A DNA stretch of 64,000 bases from Sphingomonas sp. S2-65. GTDB taxonomy: Bacteria > Pseudomonadota > Alphaproteobacteria > Sphingomonadales > Sphingomonadaceae. Where the stretch lies: positions 1 through 64,000 of the forward strand of contig NZ_CP090953.1 in the NCBI RefSeq assembly GCF_021513175.1. Reading direction: 5' to 3'. Positions 24,108 through 33,371 of the stretch are shown here, in pieces (positions within the stretch are counted from its first letter, which is position 1; every line of letters starts with the position of its first letter). The notes beneath the pieces were generated by a model. That model did no database searches, had not been told where the DNA came from, and saw nothing but the letters and a program-made list of their open reading frames with translations. Made by a program: the position numbers and the translations under genes.

Positions 24108-26846
24108 ATGAGAATTCGGGCTCTTCTTGTCGGCACGGCAAGTGGGATTGCGCTGCTGTCTAGCACGGCACATGCACAGACCAGCGATGTGACCGCGGAC
24201 GCGCAGGCCGCGGCAGAAGCACAAGCAGCTGCCGACGCAAATGATGGCGAGGATGTCGTTGTCACGGGCTATCGCGCGTCGCTTGCCGCGGCGATCGCGA
24301 CGAAACGCAACGCCAATGCAATCGTGGATTCGGTTTCGGCCGAGGATGTCGGAAAATTTCCCAACACCAATGTGGCGGAGGCGCTGACGCTCGTCCCAGG
24401 CGTGACTGTGGACCGACAGTTCGGTCAAGGCGAAAAGGTATCGATCCTCGGCACCGATCCGGCGCTCAACAGGACGCTACTCAACGGCCAGACGGTGGCG
24501 TCGGCGGACTGGTTCATTCTCGACTCGCCTGGGCGGACCTTCAACTATGCGCTGCTGGCGCCGCAGCTTGTCGGACGCGTAGACGTGTTCAAGTCACCGG
24601 AACCGCGTATCGACGAAGGTTCGATCGGCGGAACGGTCAACGTGAACACGCGGCGGCCGCTCGACCTGAAGCCGTTCACCGTCGCGGGAACTCTGGGTTA
24701 CCTGTACAACGACCGCTCCGAGAAAGGCGATGTCCAAGGCTCCATGCTGGTCAGCTGGCGCAACGAGGGCGGGACGATCGGCTTGCTCGCCTCGTTTCAG
24801 CGTACCAAGGATCGCTTGCGGCGCGACGGCCTTGAGTCTTACGGCACGATCAGCGCGGATTTCTGGTCTGGCGCAAACGATGGTGGGATCAGTTCGCTAT
24901 TGCCGAGGGGAAGCGGGGCCACGGCGCTGCCGCCCGCATGTGTCGGCACCTGCGCAACGACGTTGCGGGCCAACCCCGATGCGGTGTTCCCGAATGCGTT
25001 CGGGACTTCCTATTTCGAACAGGCACGTGAACGCCTGACCTATTCGGCGACGGCGCAATGGAAGCCTGTGCCGGAGCTCACGCTGACAGTCGACTGGCTG
25101 CGGATCGAGGCCGATTACGATAACTTCAACCAGTCGATGTATGCGTTTCCCGGCAATGTCTGGAACAGCGCGAATGCGCTAACCGGGCTCACGGTCGAGA
25201 ACGGCATCGTCCGCCAAGCGACGTTCGACAATGCGCTTTCGGTGCTAGATGCGCAGTACCGGCTTGCTTCGATGAACTCGGACACGTGGCACGCCCAGCT
25301 CGGCTGGGAAGGCACCGGCTGGGACCTGAATGTCGAGGGCGGCCTTTCCGATGCCGATGGTGGCACGAAGCGCCAGGTGTTTCTCGAGTTTCTGAATTGG
25401 GCCGATTACACCGTCGACATCAGCGGTGCTCCGGGCAAGCCCGGCACCATCGCTTACACCACCGACGTGCTTGGTAACCCGGCGGCGTTTGCCACCGATC
25501 CTGGCTGGAGCGGCAACCTGGTGGAAAAGCCGACGACAGACAAGGAGCGCTATGCCCAGGCCGACCTGGGGTTCGATTTCGACGGCGCGTTGAAGCGCAT
25601 TCAATTCGGATACAAGTTCCGACGCCACGAAACCGGACAACGCTATCGCGGCGTGACCGTAGCCGGCGTCGCGGCGGCGGCGTCCCTGTTTGAACCTTCG
25701 CGAGTGAAGGACAATTATCTCAGCGGCTTCGACGGCGTGAACGATCAGATGGCCGGCCGCTTCAAGATCGATGGCGGAGCGATGGTCGACTATGTGTCGA
25801 GCGGACAGTGGCTTGCGGCGGGCGCACCCTTCCCGGTGCCTTCCGAGTTCGCCGCGGCCGAGTTCACCGCCGGCAACTGGGACGTCAGCGAGGATATCCA
25901 TGCCGCCTATGGACAGGCGAACTTCGATACCGGGACCGTGCGGGGCAATTTCGGCGCCCGTTACGTCCGCACCTCGACCGAAAGTGCGGGCTTTGTCTGC
26001 AACCCTGGAACGCCGTGCAACGCCCAGGCGAACTGGACATGGCAGACCACAAACAAGACCTATGAAAATGTGCTGCCGAGCGTGAACGTGGCGGTGGATG
26101 TGCGACGGGACGTCATCCTCCGCCTCGCGGCAGCGCAGGTCATCGCCCGGCCGAATTATGCCGATCTGACCAATTATTTCTGGCTTTCCGATCAGATCCT
26201 GACGGGAGGCGGCGGCAATCCCGACCTCGAGCCCTATCGCTCGAACAACTTCAACGCATCGCTCGAATGGTATTTCTCGCCGCGCGCGATTTTGGCGGCC
26301 GAGGTCTTCTACAAGGACATCGGCAATTACATCCTTCAGCAGACCGCGCCTGAGCGCTATTTCAACCAGTCTCAGAACGCGGTTACTACCTATCAGATCA
26401 GCCGGCCGTACAACGCTGGCGACGCGGAGGTGAAAGGCTTTGCCGTAGCGTATCAGCAGAACCTGCCATACGGTTTTGGCGTGCTGGCGAACTACACCTA
26501 CTCGGATGGGCATGGCCAGGACGCTGCGGACCTGCCGTACAATTCCAAACACCAGGTGAGCTTCAGTCCGTTCTTCGAGACAGGGCCGGTGTCGATCCGG
26601 GGCACGTACACTTGGCGGTCGAGCTATTTCACCGGCATCGATCGCGGCGATGACATGTATGTCCGTGACACGGCCAATGTCGACGTGTCGGCGACCTATA
26701 ACTTCACTCCGCAAATCGGTCTTACTCTGTCGGGCATGAACCTCACCGACAGTCAGTATTACGCTTATGCCAACACGCCGGAGTTGCCTCGCGGCGTGTA
26801 CAAGTCGGGACGAAAGCTGCTCGCTTCGGTGAACGTCAACTTCTGA
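24108..26846 (+). CDS. TonB-dependent receptor (large, carbohydrate-type)
   Basis: 912 residues. The signal peptide ends in STAHAQ, followed by an Ala-rich linker. TonB box-like EDVVVTGYRASL leads to the plug (VSAEDVGKFPNTNVAEALTL; RTLLNGQTVASADWFILDSP; IDEGSIGGTVNVNTRRP). The barrel closes with LLASVNVNF, a normal terminal Phe. The plug signature SVSAEDVGKFP is characteristic of the TIGR01782-like receptors of sphingomonads and Caulobacter, many of which import oligosaccharides. No enzyme or regulator for a sugar is adjacent, so the substrate is unknown. Monocistronic, with a terminator behind it. Confidence 0.92.
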   Translation: MRIRALLVGTASGIALLSSTAHAQTSDVTADAQAAAEAQAAADANDGEDVVVTGYRASLAAAIATKRNANAIVDSVSAEDVGKFPNTNVAEALTLVPGVTVDRQFGQGEKVSILGTDPALNRTLLNGQTVASADWFILDSPGRTFNYALLAPQLVGRVDVFKSPEPRIDEGSIGGTVNVNTRRPLDLKPFTVAGTLGYLYNDRSEKGDVQGSMLVSWRNEGGTIGLLASFQRTKDRLRRDGLESYGTISADFWSGANDGGISSLLPRGSGATALPPACVGTCATTLRANPDAVFPNAFGTSYFEQARERLTYSATAQWKPVPELTLTVDWLRIEADYDNFNQSMYAFPGNVWNSANALTGLTVENGIVRQATFDNALSVLDAQYRLASMNSDTWHAQLGWEGTGWDLNVEGGLSDADGGTKRQVFLEFLNWADYTVDISGAPGKPGTIAYTTDVLGNPAAFATDPGWSGNLVEKPTTDKERYAQADLGFDFDGALKRIQFGYKFRRHETGQRYRGVTVAGVAAAASLFEPSRVKDNYLSGFDGVNDQMAGRFKIDGGAMVDYVSSGQWLAAGAPFPVPSEFAAAEFTAGNWDVSEDIHAAYGQANFDTGTVRGNFGARYVRTSTESAGFVCNPGTPCNAQANWTWQTTNKTYENVLPSVNVAVDVRRDVILRLAAAQVIARPNYADLTNYFWLSDQILTGGGGNPDLEPYRSNNFNASLEWYFSPRAILAAEVFYKDIGNYILQQTAPERYFNQSQNAVTTYQISRPYNAGDAEVKGFAVAYQQNLPYGFGVLANYTYSDGHGQDAADLPYNSKHQVSFSPFFETGPVSIRGTYTWRSSYFTGIDRGDDMYVRDTANVDVSATYNFTPQIGLTLSGMNLTDSQYYAYANTPELPRGVYKSGRKLLASVNVNF

Positions 26847-26853
26847 CGTAAGC

Positions 26854-26887
26854 TCGGGCGGCGTGGTGAGCGCCGCCCGATAGCTTT
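26854..26887 (+). terminator. Terminator after the large TonB receptor
   Basis: TCGGGCGGCG (26854-26863) and CGCCGCCCGA (26871-26880) form a perfect 10-bp stem with a 7-base loop, followed by TAGCTTT. Starts 8 bases after the receptor stop. Short U-tract. Confidence 0.65.
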
Positions 26888-26992
26888 GCGACGAAGCGCG
26901 CCGTAAGCACGTCCGGCGGTTGGCCCATCAACGTGGTTGAAGGACGGGGGTGTTCCTGTGGTATATCAGGGCCATGTGAACGGGGAACGTCG

Positions 26993-27187
26993 ATGGCAAC
27001 GAAAGAGGATAGCTACTTTTACGACCGGGCCGAAGCTGAACTGAAGATGGCGCAGACTGCTGCCCACCCTGCGGCAGTACGTGCGCATTACCTGCTTGCC
27101 GGACATTATCTCGACCGGTTCTACGGCGATTCCGAGCAGGGAGCGCTTGGAGCACCACTTTCGACCAGAGCTTCTTCAAACGACTGA
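26993..27187 (+). CDS. Small conserved-type protein, unknown function
   Basis: 64 residues from ATG 26993. Helical, charged N-terminus (SYFYDRAEAELKMAQTAAHP) followed by AAVRAHYLLAGHYLDRFYG. I recall similar short proteins across sphingomonads, but no function is known. GGGGAACG precedes the start. Stands alone between the receptor and tRNA-Thr. Confidence 0.65.
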   Translation: MATKEDSYFYDRAEAELKMAQTAAHPAAVRAHYLLAGHYLDRFYGDSEQGALGAPLSTRASSND

Positions 27188-27370
27188 AGTAGTTTTCATG
27201 ATCGAAGGGGCTGGGCGTGGGGTTGGGCATCGTGCCGCACCGCAGCCACGAACAAGCTTTCCAGGCGCGCCGACACAAGCCTCGCAGCGTACGCTCTTCA
27301 ATTGCCTCGGCCATCCCATCAGAATGCTTGAGCCGGCCGAAACGACGCCCAACCAGAGGGGTTTCGAAGG

Positions 27371-27446
27371 TGGTGCCGGATGCAGGAATCGAACCCGCGA
27401 CCTTCGGTTTACAAAACCGCTGCTCTACCAGCTGAGCTAATCCGGC
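27371..27446 (-). tRNA. tRNA-Thr (anticodon TGT)
   Basis: On the minus strand GCCGGAT pairs with ATCCGGC; D-loop AGCTCAGCTGGTAGAGC; anticodon loop TTTGTAA gives TGT; T-arm GCGGGTTCGATTCCTGC; encoded CCA (27373-27371). All expected stems are present. Confidence 0.96.
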
Positions 27447-27635
27447 GTGCCAATACCGGTCTCAGCGTATGAGCCGGTCGCCGGCCTGTGCTATGTGCGC
27501 CCGCCGTGGTCAAGGCGGGTAGCACAGAAATCTTCCTGCGAAGGCACGGCTTCGGGCGGACAAACCTTCCGAAGACCTGGGCATCCGGGCCTCGCCGGAC
27601 GGCGGGGCTAGCGTTGCCGGCGAAGGCGAGTCTCC

Positions 27636-27977
27636 TTAGCTCTTCACCGCTTTTAGATGCGCGCTCAGGAACTTGTTCATCTCGAACATGCTCGCGGACT
27701 TCTTCCCGAATATCTTGGCGAGATTGTCGTCTGCGTTGATCTGACGGCGATCCTTTTCGTCCTGCAGATCGTGCTTCTTGATATATTCCCACATCTTGCT
27801 GACAACCTCGCTCCGCGGGAGATCGTCCTTGCCGACGATCTCTGCCAGCTCGGGGGAGGGAGTCACGGGAGCGGTGATGCCGCCGCGCGCGCCGCCAGCG
27901 GGCTTGCCGGTCTTCTTGACCTTCTTTTCTGCTGCGGCAGTTTCATCCTTGCCGCGCTTCTCCGCCGATCGTGCCAT
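27636..27977 (-). CDS. SWIB/MDM2-domain protein
   Basis: 113 residues. A Lys/Ala-rich N-terminal tail (about 1-35) precedes a SWIB domain (about 38-112): SPELAEIVGKDDLPRSEVVS, MWEYIKKHDLQDEKDRRQIN and DDNLAKIFGKKSASMFEMNK. SWIB domains occur in eukaryotic chromatin remodellers and, as short stand-alone or topoisomerase-fused proteins, in some bacteria, where the role is unclear (possibly DNA or nucleoid binding). GCGGAG precedes the ATG. Confidence 0.92.
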   Translation of the reverse strand: MARSAEKRGKDETAAAEKKVKKTGKPAGGARGGITAPVTPSPELAEIVGKDDLPRSEVVSKMWEYIKKHDLQDEKDRRQINADDNLAKIFGKKSASMFEMNKFLSAHLKAVKS

Positions 27978-28079
27978 GTGTTTCTCCGCTTTGCTTGCTC
28001 GCCATCGGCGCGCACGGGCATATACGCTGGTGCGTGGCGTTTCGTTTCCTGGCTCAGAAGATCGCGTGCTCCTCGCAGC

Positions 28080-28946
28080 TTAGGGAACGCCGAAGGTCCA
28101 GCCTTCGGTTCGGGCGAGTTCGGGAGTCAGTGTCGCTGGAGACCACAATCCGGGATCGGGCGCCGCATAGCGCAGCCAGGCAGCAGATAGGATCGCGTCC
28201 GTAGCGTGGTCATCGTAGCGCGGAAGCGGCTGGTGAGGCTCGGAGCCGAATGCGTCGAGCAGAGTGTCAAGCGACTGAGGATCGCGGATCTTGGACGTGC
28301 CTTTGCGCATGCCTGCAAGCCGGGCGGGCAAAGCGGTGTAAATCTCGACCAGCAGCGGACCTTTCGCGGGAACGGGATCGAACGGCCACAAGCCAAGCGT
28401 TCCGCGCAGCCGGTGAAGCACGCGCATGCCGGTCAGGCTGGATTTGCCCACCTGGCTCGCACCCACCAGATTGAAGCAGCTGTAGGGTGAAAGGCGAAGC
28501 AACTCCTGGCCGTGTTCGCATATACGGAAGCGGCCGCGACCTGGCGGGAACAGGTCGCCGCAGTCGCCGCGCTGGCGGAAATGTCGGCGCGCCTCCGGGT
28601 GCGACACGAAGCTGGTGGCCGCCAGGTGCGGGTCACCGCTAGAGAGCGCATCGACCAGGCCCCAAAGCGAAGGACCATCGGGCGGAGAGCTGTTCCAGCC
28701 TGGGAAGTAGGCGCCTTCGTCCTCGAACGGAAAGGCGGGCGACAAGTCTAGTCCGATCAGTGCGCGAACGCGGCGATGTGCCAGTTGTTCTAGCCAACCA
28801 AGGATGTCTCCTCGGGACCACGGCCGGTCGATCAACACCGGCGCCGCAGTTCCAGCACGAGCATGGGCTACGGCCAGTCCCTTGGGGCGCTCGACAGCCT
28901 GGCCAGACCAGTCGATCGCGATGAAGTCAGTGAAGTTCAGGGGCAG
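28080..28946 (-). CDS. DUF429-like (RNase H-fold-like) protein, non-canonical start
   Basis: The C-terminal two thirds carry ALIGLDLSPAF, LLVEIYTALPARLAG, YDDHATDAILSAAWLRYA and the ending TEGWTFGVP, which recall DUF429 proteins. The first canonical start (GTG 28838) would remove the in-frame upstream segment NFTDFIAIDWSGQAVERPK, which looks like the expected first strand with its acidic residue. CTG at 28946 or 28940, with AGGA just upstream, would restore it to 288 or 286 residues. Function unknown; the fold suggests a nucleic-acid-related enzyme. The start is my inference. Confidence 0.6.
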   Translation of the reverse strand: MPLNFTDFIAIDWSGQAVERPKGLAVAHARAGTAAPVLIDRPWSRGDILGWLEQLAHRRVRALIGLDLSPAFPFEDEGAYFPGWNSSPPDGPSLWGLVDALSSGDPHLAATSFVSHPEARRHFRQRGDCGDLFPPGRGRFRICEHGQELLRLSPYSCFNLVGASQVGKSSLTGMRVLHRLRGTLGLWPFDPVPAKGPLLVEIYTALPARLAGMRKGTSKIRDPQSLDTLLDAFGSEPHQPLPRYDDHATDAILSAAWLRYAAPDPGLWSPATLTPELARTEGWTFGVP

Positions 28947-29132
28947 ACTTCCATTCCTGCTGCGAGACGCCGCACCTTGGTGCGATCCTAAGAGACGCGA
29001 TGCGTGTGGCGTTCGATCCGCTCACTAAACGGCCTGCCGTAGCGGGCCAGCAGCATCGGGCACTGGTGTGGCAATCGGTTCGCCAGAACGTACGGATCAG
29101 TTCCGAGCGTGAAGGGACACGCTTGCTCCCGA

Positions 29133-30449
29133 TCACACATCGCTCCGCTGCGCGCGCATCTGGTCCCACCAGGCCATACGCTCGGCAATCCGCTTCTCCA
29201 TGCCGCGGTCGGTCGGTGTGTAGAAGGTCTGCGGGGCCATTTCCTCAGGCCAGTAGTTGGCACCCGAGAAGCCGTTCTCGGTATCGTGATCGTACTGATA
29301 GCCTTTCCCATAGCCGATCTGCTTCATGAGTTTGGTTGGGGCATTGAGGATGTTCTGCGGGGGCATCAGCGACCCGGTTTCCTTGGCGGCGCGCCATGCG
29401 GCTTTCTGCGCGGCGTAGGCGGCGTTCGATTTGGGCGCGGTCGCGAGGTAAAGGCAGGCCTGAGCGATGGCTAGTTCGCCTTCGGGACTGCCCAGGAAGT
29501 CGTAAGTGTCCTTGGCGGCGATGCACTGGACCAGGGCTTGCGGGTCGGCAAGGCCGATGTCCTCTACCGCTGCGCGGGTGAGACGACGCAGCAGGTATAG
29601 CGGCTCCTCGCCAGCGGTAAGCATCCGGGCGAGATAGTAGAGAGCTGCCTGCGGATCGCTCCCCCGGATCGATTTGTGAAGCGCCGAGATGAGGTTGTAA
29701 TGCCCTTCGCGGTCCTTGTCGTAGACTGCGACGCGGCGCTGCAGGAATGCACCGAGGGCCGCGGAGTCGAGCGCTACGTCGAATTGCACCGAGAACAGCG
29801 TCTCGGCCTGGTTCAGCAGAAAGCGGCCGTCGCCATCGGCGCTGGCGACCAGCGCGTCGCGCGCCTCGGGCGTGAGCGGAAGCGGCCGTTCTTCGAGTGC
29901 TTCGGCGCGGTCGAGCAGCTTGCATAAGGCGCGGTGATCGAGCCGGTGGAGGATCAGGACCTGGGCGCGGCTGAGAAGCGCTGCGTTGAGCTCGAACGAC
30001 GGGTTCTCGGTCGTGGCGCCGACCAGCGTGACCGTGCCGTCCTCGACATAAGGGAGGAAGCCGTCCTGCTGGGCGCGGTTGAAGCGGTGGATCTCGTCCA
30101 CGAAGAGCAGCGTCTTGCGGCCGATGCGGGCGTGTTCCTTGGACTCGGCGAAGACCTTTTTGAGATCGGCGACGCCGGAGAAGACGGCCGAGATCGCGAC
30201 GAAGCGGAGGCCGACGGCGTCGGCGAGGAGGCGGGCGATCGTAGTCTTGCCGGTGCCGGGCGGTCCCCAGAGGATGATCGAGCTGAGGCGGCCGGCGGCG
30301 ACCATGCGGCCGATCGCGCCGTCGGGACCGGTGAGATGTTCCTGGCCGACGACTTCGTCGAGCTGCTGGGGGCGCAGGCGATCGGCGAGCGGGCCGGTGG
30401 TGGCTTGCTCGGCGGGGGCGGAGTCGTGGCTGGCGAAAAGGTCGGCCAT
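29133..30449 (-). CDS. rarA: Replication-associated recombination protein A (MgsA/RarA)
   Basis: 438-residue AAA+ ATPase of the clamp-loader clade that acts at stalled forks. It starts MADLFASHD... with DRLRPQQLDEVVGQEHLTG, then Walker A GPPGTGKTT, Walker B LLFVDEIHRFNRAQQD, sensor 1 GATTENPSFELN, and the C-terminal tetramerisation region around NAPTKLMKQIGYGKGYQYDH. Full length. Divergent from the PadR regulator. Confidence 0.95.
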   Translation of the reverse strand: MADLFASHDSAPAEQATTGPLADRLRPQQLDEVVGQEHLTGPDGAIGRMVAAGRLSSIILWGPPGTGKTTIARLLADAVGLRFVAISAVFSGVADLKKVFAESKEHARIGRKTLLFVDEIHRFNRAQQDGFLPYVEDGTVTLVGATTENPSFELNAALLSRAQVLILHRLDHRALCKLLDRAEALEERPLPLTPEARDALVASADGDGRFLLNQAETLFSVQFDVALDSAALGAFLQRRVAVYDKDREGHYNLISALHKSIRGSDPQAALYYLARMLTAGEEPLYLLRRLTRAAVEDIGLADPQALVQCIAAKDTYDFLGSPEGELAIAQACLYLATAPKSNAAYAAQKAAWRAAKETGSLMPPQNILNAPTKLMKQIGYGKGYQYDHDTENGFSGANYWPEEMAPQTFYTPTDRGMEKRIAERMAWWDQMRAQRSDV

Positions 30450-30518
30450 TGGGGTGAGATAGGGTTGTGGGTGGAAGTTTACAAAAGTGCCGCGGAGAGG
30501 GCTTGTGTAAACCGCGGA

Positions 30519-30530
30519 AAGATATATCTT
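30519..30530 (+). promoter_or_regulatory. Candidate PadR operator
   Basis: AAGATATATCTT is a perfect 12-base palindrome 34 bases before padR. AT-rich dyads of this kind are common PadR targets and often serve for autoregulation. It would lie at or near the padR promoter, between padR and divergent rarA. Confidence 0.5.
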
Positions 30531-30564
30531 AGACGCATCATGACTCGCTAGATAAGGATTTCAG

Positions 30565-31179
30565 ATGCGACATCATCATCACCATCATCACGGCCACCCT
30601 GGGCGCTTCGGCGGGCCAGGAGGCGGCGGCTGGGGGCGCGGCGGCTTTGGCGGCGGCTTCGGCGGCGGCTGGGGCATGCATGACGGCCGCGAAGGCGGCG
30701 GCGGCGGCGGACGCGGCCGGCGGCGGATGTTCGACGGCGGCGAACTGCGGCTGCTGCTGCTCAAGCTCATCGAGGAAGCGCCGCGCCACGGCTACGACCT
30801 GATCCGCGAGATCGAGGAACGCTCCGGCGGCGCCTATGCGCCGAGCCCCGGGGTGATCTACCCCACGCTCACCCTGCTCGACGAGATGAACCTCATCGAA
30901 GAGGCGAAGGCCGAAGGTGCCAAGAAGCAGTTCGCGATCACCGAAACGGGCCGCGCCCATCTGGCAGAGCGCCAGGCAGAAGTGGAGGCGCTGTTCGCGC
31001 GGCTGGCCGAGCTGGGGTCGATGGCGGCGCGCGCGAGCGGCGGCCCGGTGCGGCGCGCGATGGGCAATCTGCACGCGGTGCTGCGCGAGCGCCTTGCCGC
31101 CGCGGAGGTCGATCCCGACATGCTGCACGACGTTGCCGGCATCCTCGACGAGGCGGCGCGCAAGATCGAGCGGCTTTGA
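30565..31179 (+). CDS. PadR-family transcriptional regulator with His7/Gly-rich N-terminus
   Basis: 204 residues. The N-terminus is MR followed by seven histidines, then a Gly-rich tail up to about residue 55. The winged-helix PadR domain (about 55-140) shows LRLLLLKLIEEAPRHGYDLI and SPGVIYPTLTLLDEMNLI. The C-terminal helices (about 140-204) would dimerise. AAGGA is 6 bases before ATG. The native poly-His tail suggests metal binding, but that is inference. A hairpin and a DUF2218 gene follow on the same strand, so the two are probably co-regulated. Confidence 0.9.
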   Translation: MRHHHHHHHGHPGRFGGPGGGGWGRGGFGGGFGGGWGMHDGREGGGGGGRGRRRMFDGGELRLLLLKLIEEAPRHGYDLIREIEERSGGAYAPSPGVIYPTLTLLDEMNLIEEAKAEGAKKQFAITETGRAHLAERQAEVEALFARLAELGSMAARASGGPVRRAMGNLHAVLRERLAAAEVDPDMLHDVAGILDEAARKIERL

Positions 31180-31199
31180 GGCCGCGAGGGCAAGGAATG

Positions 31200-31226
31200 G
31201 AAGCGGCGGGCCTGCACCGCCGCTTC
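31200..31226 (+). repeat. Intercistronic hairpin between padR and the DUF2218 gene
   Basis: GAAGCGGCGG (31200-31209) pairs perfectly with CCGCCGCTTC (31217-31226) around a 7-base loop; no U-tract follows. Could limit read-through or protect the upstream mRNA. Confidence 0.6.
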
Positions 31227-31243
31227 CCCGAGGAGTTGAGCGC

Positions 31244-31567
31244 ATGACGATCACGACCGCGACCGCTTCGGCGCTGGTGCCGACCGAAAACGCCAGCCGC
31301 TACCTTCAGCAGCTGTGCAAGCACTGGTCGCACAATCTGCAAGTCGAGTTCACCCCCGAGAACGGCACGGTGATCTTCCCCAAGGACGTGCGCGGCGCCG
31401 ATTACCCCGGCGATGCCGTTGTGACCTTCAATGCCGTGGAGGACGGGCTCGACCTGCGGATCGACGCGTCATCGTCCGAGCAATTGGAAGGGCTAAAGGA
31501 GGTGGTGCAGCGTCACCTTGACCGCTTCGCGTTCCGCCAGGGCGAGCTGCAATACGACTGGCAGTAA
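31244..31567 (+). CDS. DUF2218 family protein
   Basis: 107 residues from ATG 31244 with GAGGAG upstream. Matches the DUF2218 pattern: CKHWSHNLQVEFTPENGTVI, a central strand pair, LEGLKEVVQRHLDRFAFR and the ending LQYDWQ. Family function unknown, though members often neighbour iron-uptake or regulator genes. Follows padR after a 64-base gap containing a hairpin; convergent with the antiporter gene three bases further on. Confidence 0.88.
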   Translation: MTITTATASALVPTENASRYLQQLCKHWSHNLQVEFTPENGTVIFPKDVRGADYPGDAVVTFNAVEDGLDLRIDASSSEQLEGLKEVVQRHLDRFAFRQGELQYDWQ

Positions 31568-31570
31568 GGC

Positions 31571-33121
31571 TCAGGCCTCGCGCACTTCGATCTCGCGATT
31601 GGGGCGGGCGGCGAGTTCGAGCCAGTCCAGCTCCTCCTGAAGCCGGTCGAACACGTCCTCGGCGATGCTGCCGTCCTGGCGCATCGCGATGAGGCGGCGG
31701 CGCTGCGCATGGACGACATGCGCGAGACCCGTGTCGAACGGCGTGGCGCCTTGTGGGTCATCGTCCGACCGGCTGACGGCGCGGGCGGCCTCCAGCTTGG
31801 TGCGGAGCATCCGCGCGACGTCGTCGGGCTCCCGCGCCGTCGCTTCCAATCCGGCGTCGAGCATGGCACGGCGCGCGTCGCCAAGCTCGCCGGCCAGTTC
31901 GCTGGCCGGCGCTTCGGCTTCGAACAGCCGCATCAGCGGGCGCAGCGTCAGTCCCTGCAGGACGAGCGTGCCGAGAACCACGGCAAAGGCGGCAAGCACG
32001 ATATAGTCGCGGCCGGGGAAAGTGGCGGGAAGGGCAAAGGAGGTGGCGAGCGTCAGCAAGCCGCGCATGCCGCACCAGGATACCAGCACCGAGAGCTTCC
32101 AGGGGGGCGGCTCGGTCAGCCAAGCAGGCTGGAAGCGTGTCCACAACCAGCCGGTGAGCGCACGGTACCCCAAGACACAGACCAGCCGCACGACGATCAC
32201 CGCAACGACCACCACCGCTGCGAAACCGAGCGCGCGGGGCAATTCGCTGGGTGACAGCGCGCCGAGGATGGCGCGTACCTGGGTTCCCATCAGCAGGAAG
32301 GCGATGACGTTCAGCACGAACACCGCCGCCGCCCAGACCGCATAGGACTGCACCCGGTCGCGCGCAGACTGGCGGCCCGGGGCGTAGTGCGCCGTCAGCA
32401 TCGCGAAGGCGACCACCGCGAGCACCGGCGACATGTGCAGGCGTTCGGCGATGATCCACACCCCGAAGGTGCCGGTGAATTCGATGATCGTCGCGGAGTG
32501 CGTGCCCGAGAACAGCCGCGAGAACTTGGAATAGCCCCAGGAGAGCACAAGCCCGATCGCGATCCCGCCGGGCGCGGCGAGCGCCAGGGTCCAGACTTCA
32601 CCCTCTTCGTGCCAGCCGGCGACCGCTGCAGTGGCTACGCCGAACAGCAACAGCGCGCTGGCGTCGTTGAGCAGGCTCTCCCCCTGAAGCACCAGCGTGG
32701 AACGCCGGGAAAAGCGCACCTGGTTGAGGATGGCGGTGGACGCGGCCGCATCTGGCGGCGCGACGATCGCCCCGAGCGCGAAGGCGGCGGCGAAGGGCAG
32801 GCCGATCCAATACCAGCCGAGCAGCGCGACGACGGTCGCGGTCATCACCACCGCGCCGACCGCAAGCGCGAGCAGCGGCGCCCAGAGCTTCTTGAGCTCG
32901 CGTGGCGACGTGTCGAAGGCGGCGTCGAGCAGCGCGGGAGCGATGAAGACCGCAAGCGCCAGCTTCGGATCGATGCCGATGTCGGGGGCGAACGGGGTAA
33001 GCGCGACGCCCACCCCGACGAGGCTGAGCAAGGTGGGATAGGGAACCCCGATCCTGCTGGAACCGGCGAGCAGCATCGCCGCGACGAACAGCAGCAGTAC
33101 GAGGAATTCGAAGCTTTCCAT
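31571..33121 (-). CDS. CPA1-family Na+/H+ (or K+/H+) antiporter
   Basis: 516 residues from ATG 33121 (MESFEFLVLLLF...). About 12 membrane segments followed by a cytoplasmic tail of about 110 residues. Typical CPA1 motifs are APPDAAASTAIL (the ion-binding Asp region), GESLLNDASALLLF and SWCGMRGLLTLATSFALP. Role: exchange of protons for monovalent cations at the inner membrane, for pH and salt homeostasis. The frame continues to 33307 but that stretch is non-family and basic. Confidence 0.93.
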   Translation of the reverse strand: MESFEFLVLLLFVAAMLLAGSSRIGVPYPTLLSLVGVGVALTPFAPDIGIDPKLALAVFIAPALLDAAFDTSPRELKKLWAPLLALAVGAVVMTATVVALLGWYWIGLPFAAAFALGAIVAPPDAAASTAILNQVRFSRRSTLVLQGESLLNDASALLLFGVATAAVAGWHEEGEVWTLALAAPGGIAIGLVLSWGYSKFSRLFSGTHSATIIEFTGTFGVWIIAERLHMSPVLAVVAFAMLTAHYAPGRQSARDRVQSYAVWAAAVFVLNVIAFLLMGTQVRAILGALSPSELPRALGFAAVVVVAVIVVRLVCVLGYRALTGWLWTRFQPAWLTEPPPWKLSVLVSWCGMRGLLTLATSFALPATFPGRDYIVLAAFAVVLGTLVLQGLTLRPLMRLFEAEAPASELAGELGDARRAMLDAGLEATAREPDDVARMLRTKLEAARAVSRSDDDPQGATPFDTGLAHVVHAQRRRLIAMRQDGSIAEDVFDRLQEELDWLELAARPNREIEVREA

Positions 33122-33371
33122 CCCGATCAGGTGGCGCGGCGGAAAAGGCAAATAGGCATGCGAGCTCCGCCGGGTGGGGATGGGAATGATGTAACCCTTC
33201 AGGCGGCCGAAGGTTCGCCCGGCATCGTCACGTCCGCGAATTCCGGTCGGCACGCGGGCATGCCGCCGCGGAGCGCGTGCGGCAGCATCGCACAACCGCT
33301 TTACCATGCCCTGCAGCTTGCGCCTCTGCCTGGTCCTGCGGCGCGGGGGTGAAGGGCCGAACCGGGTGCGC

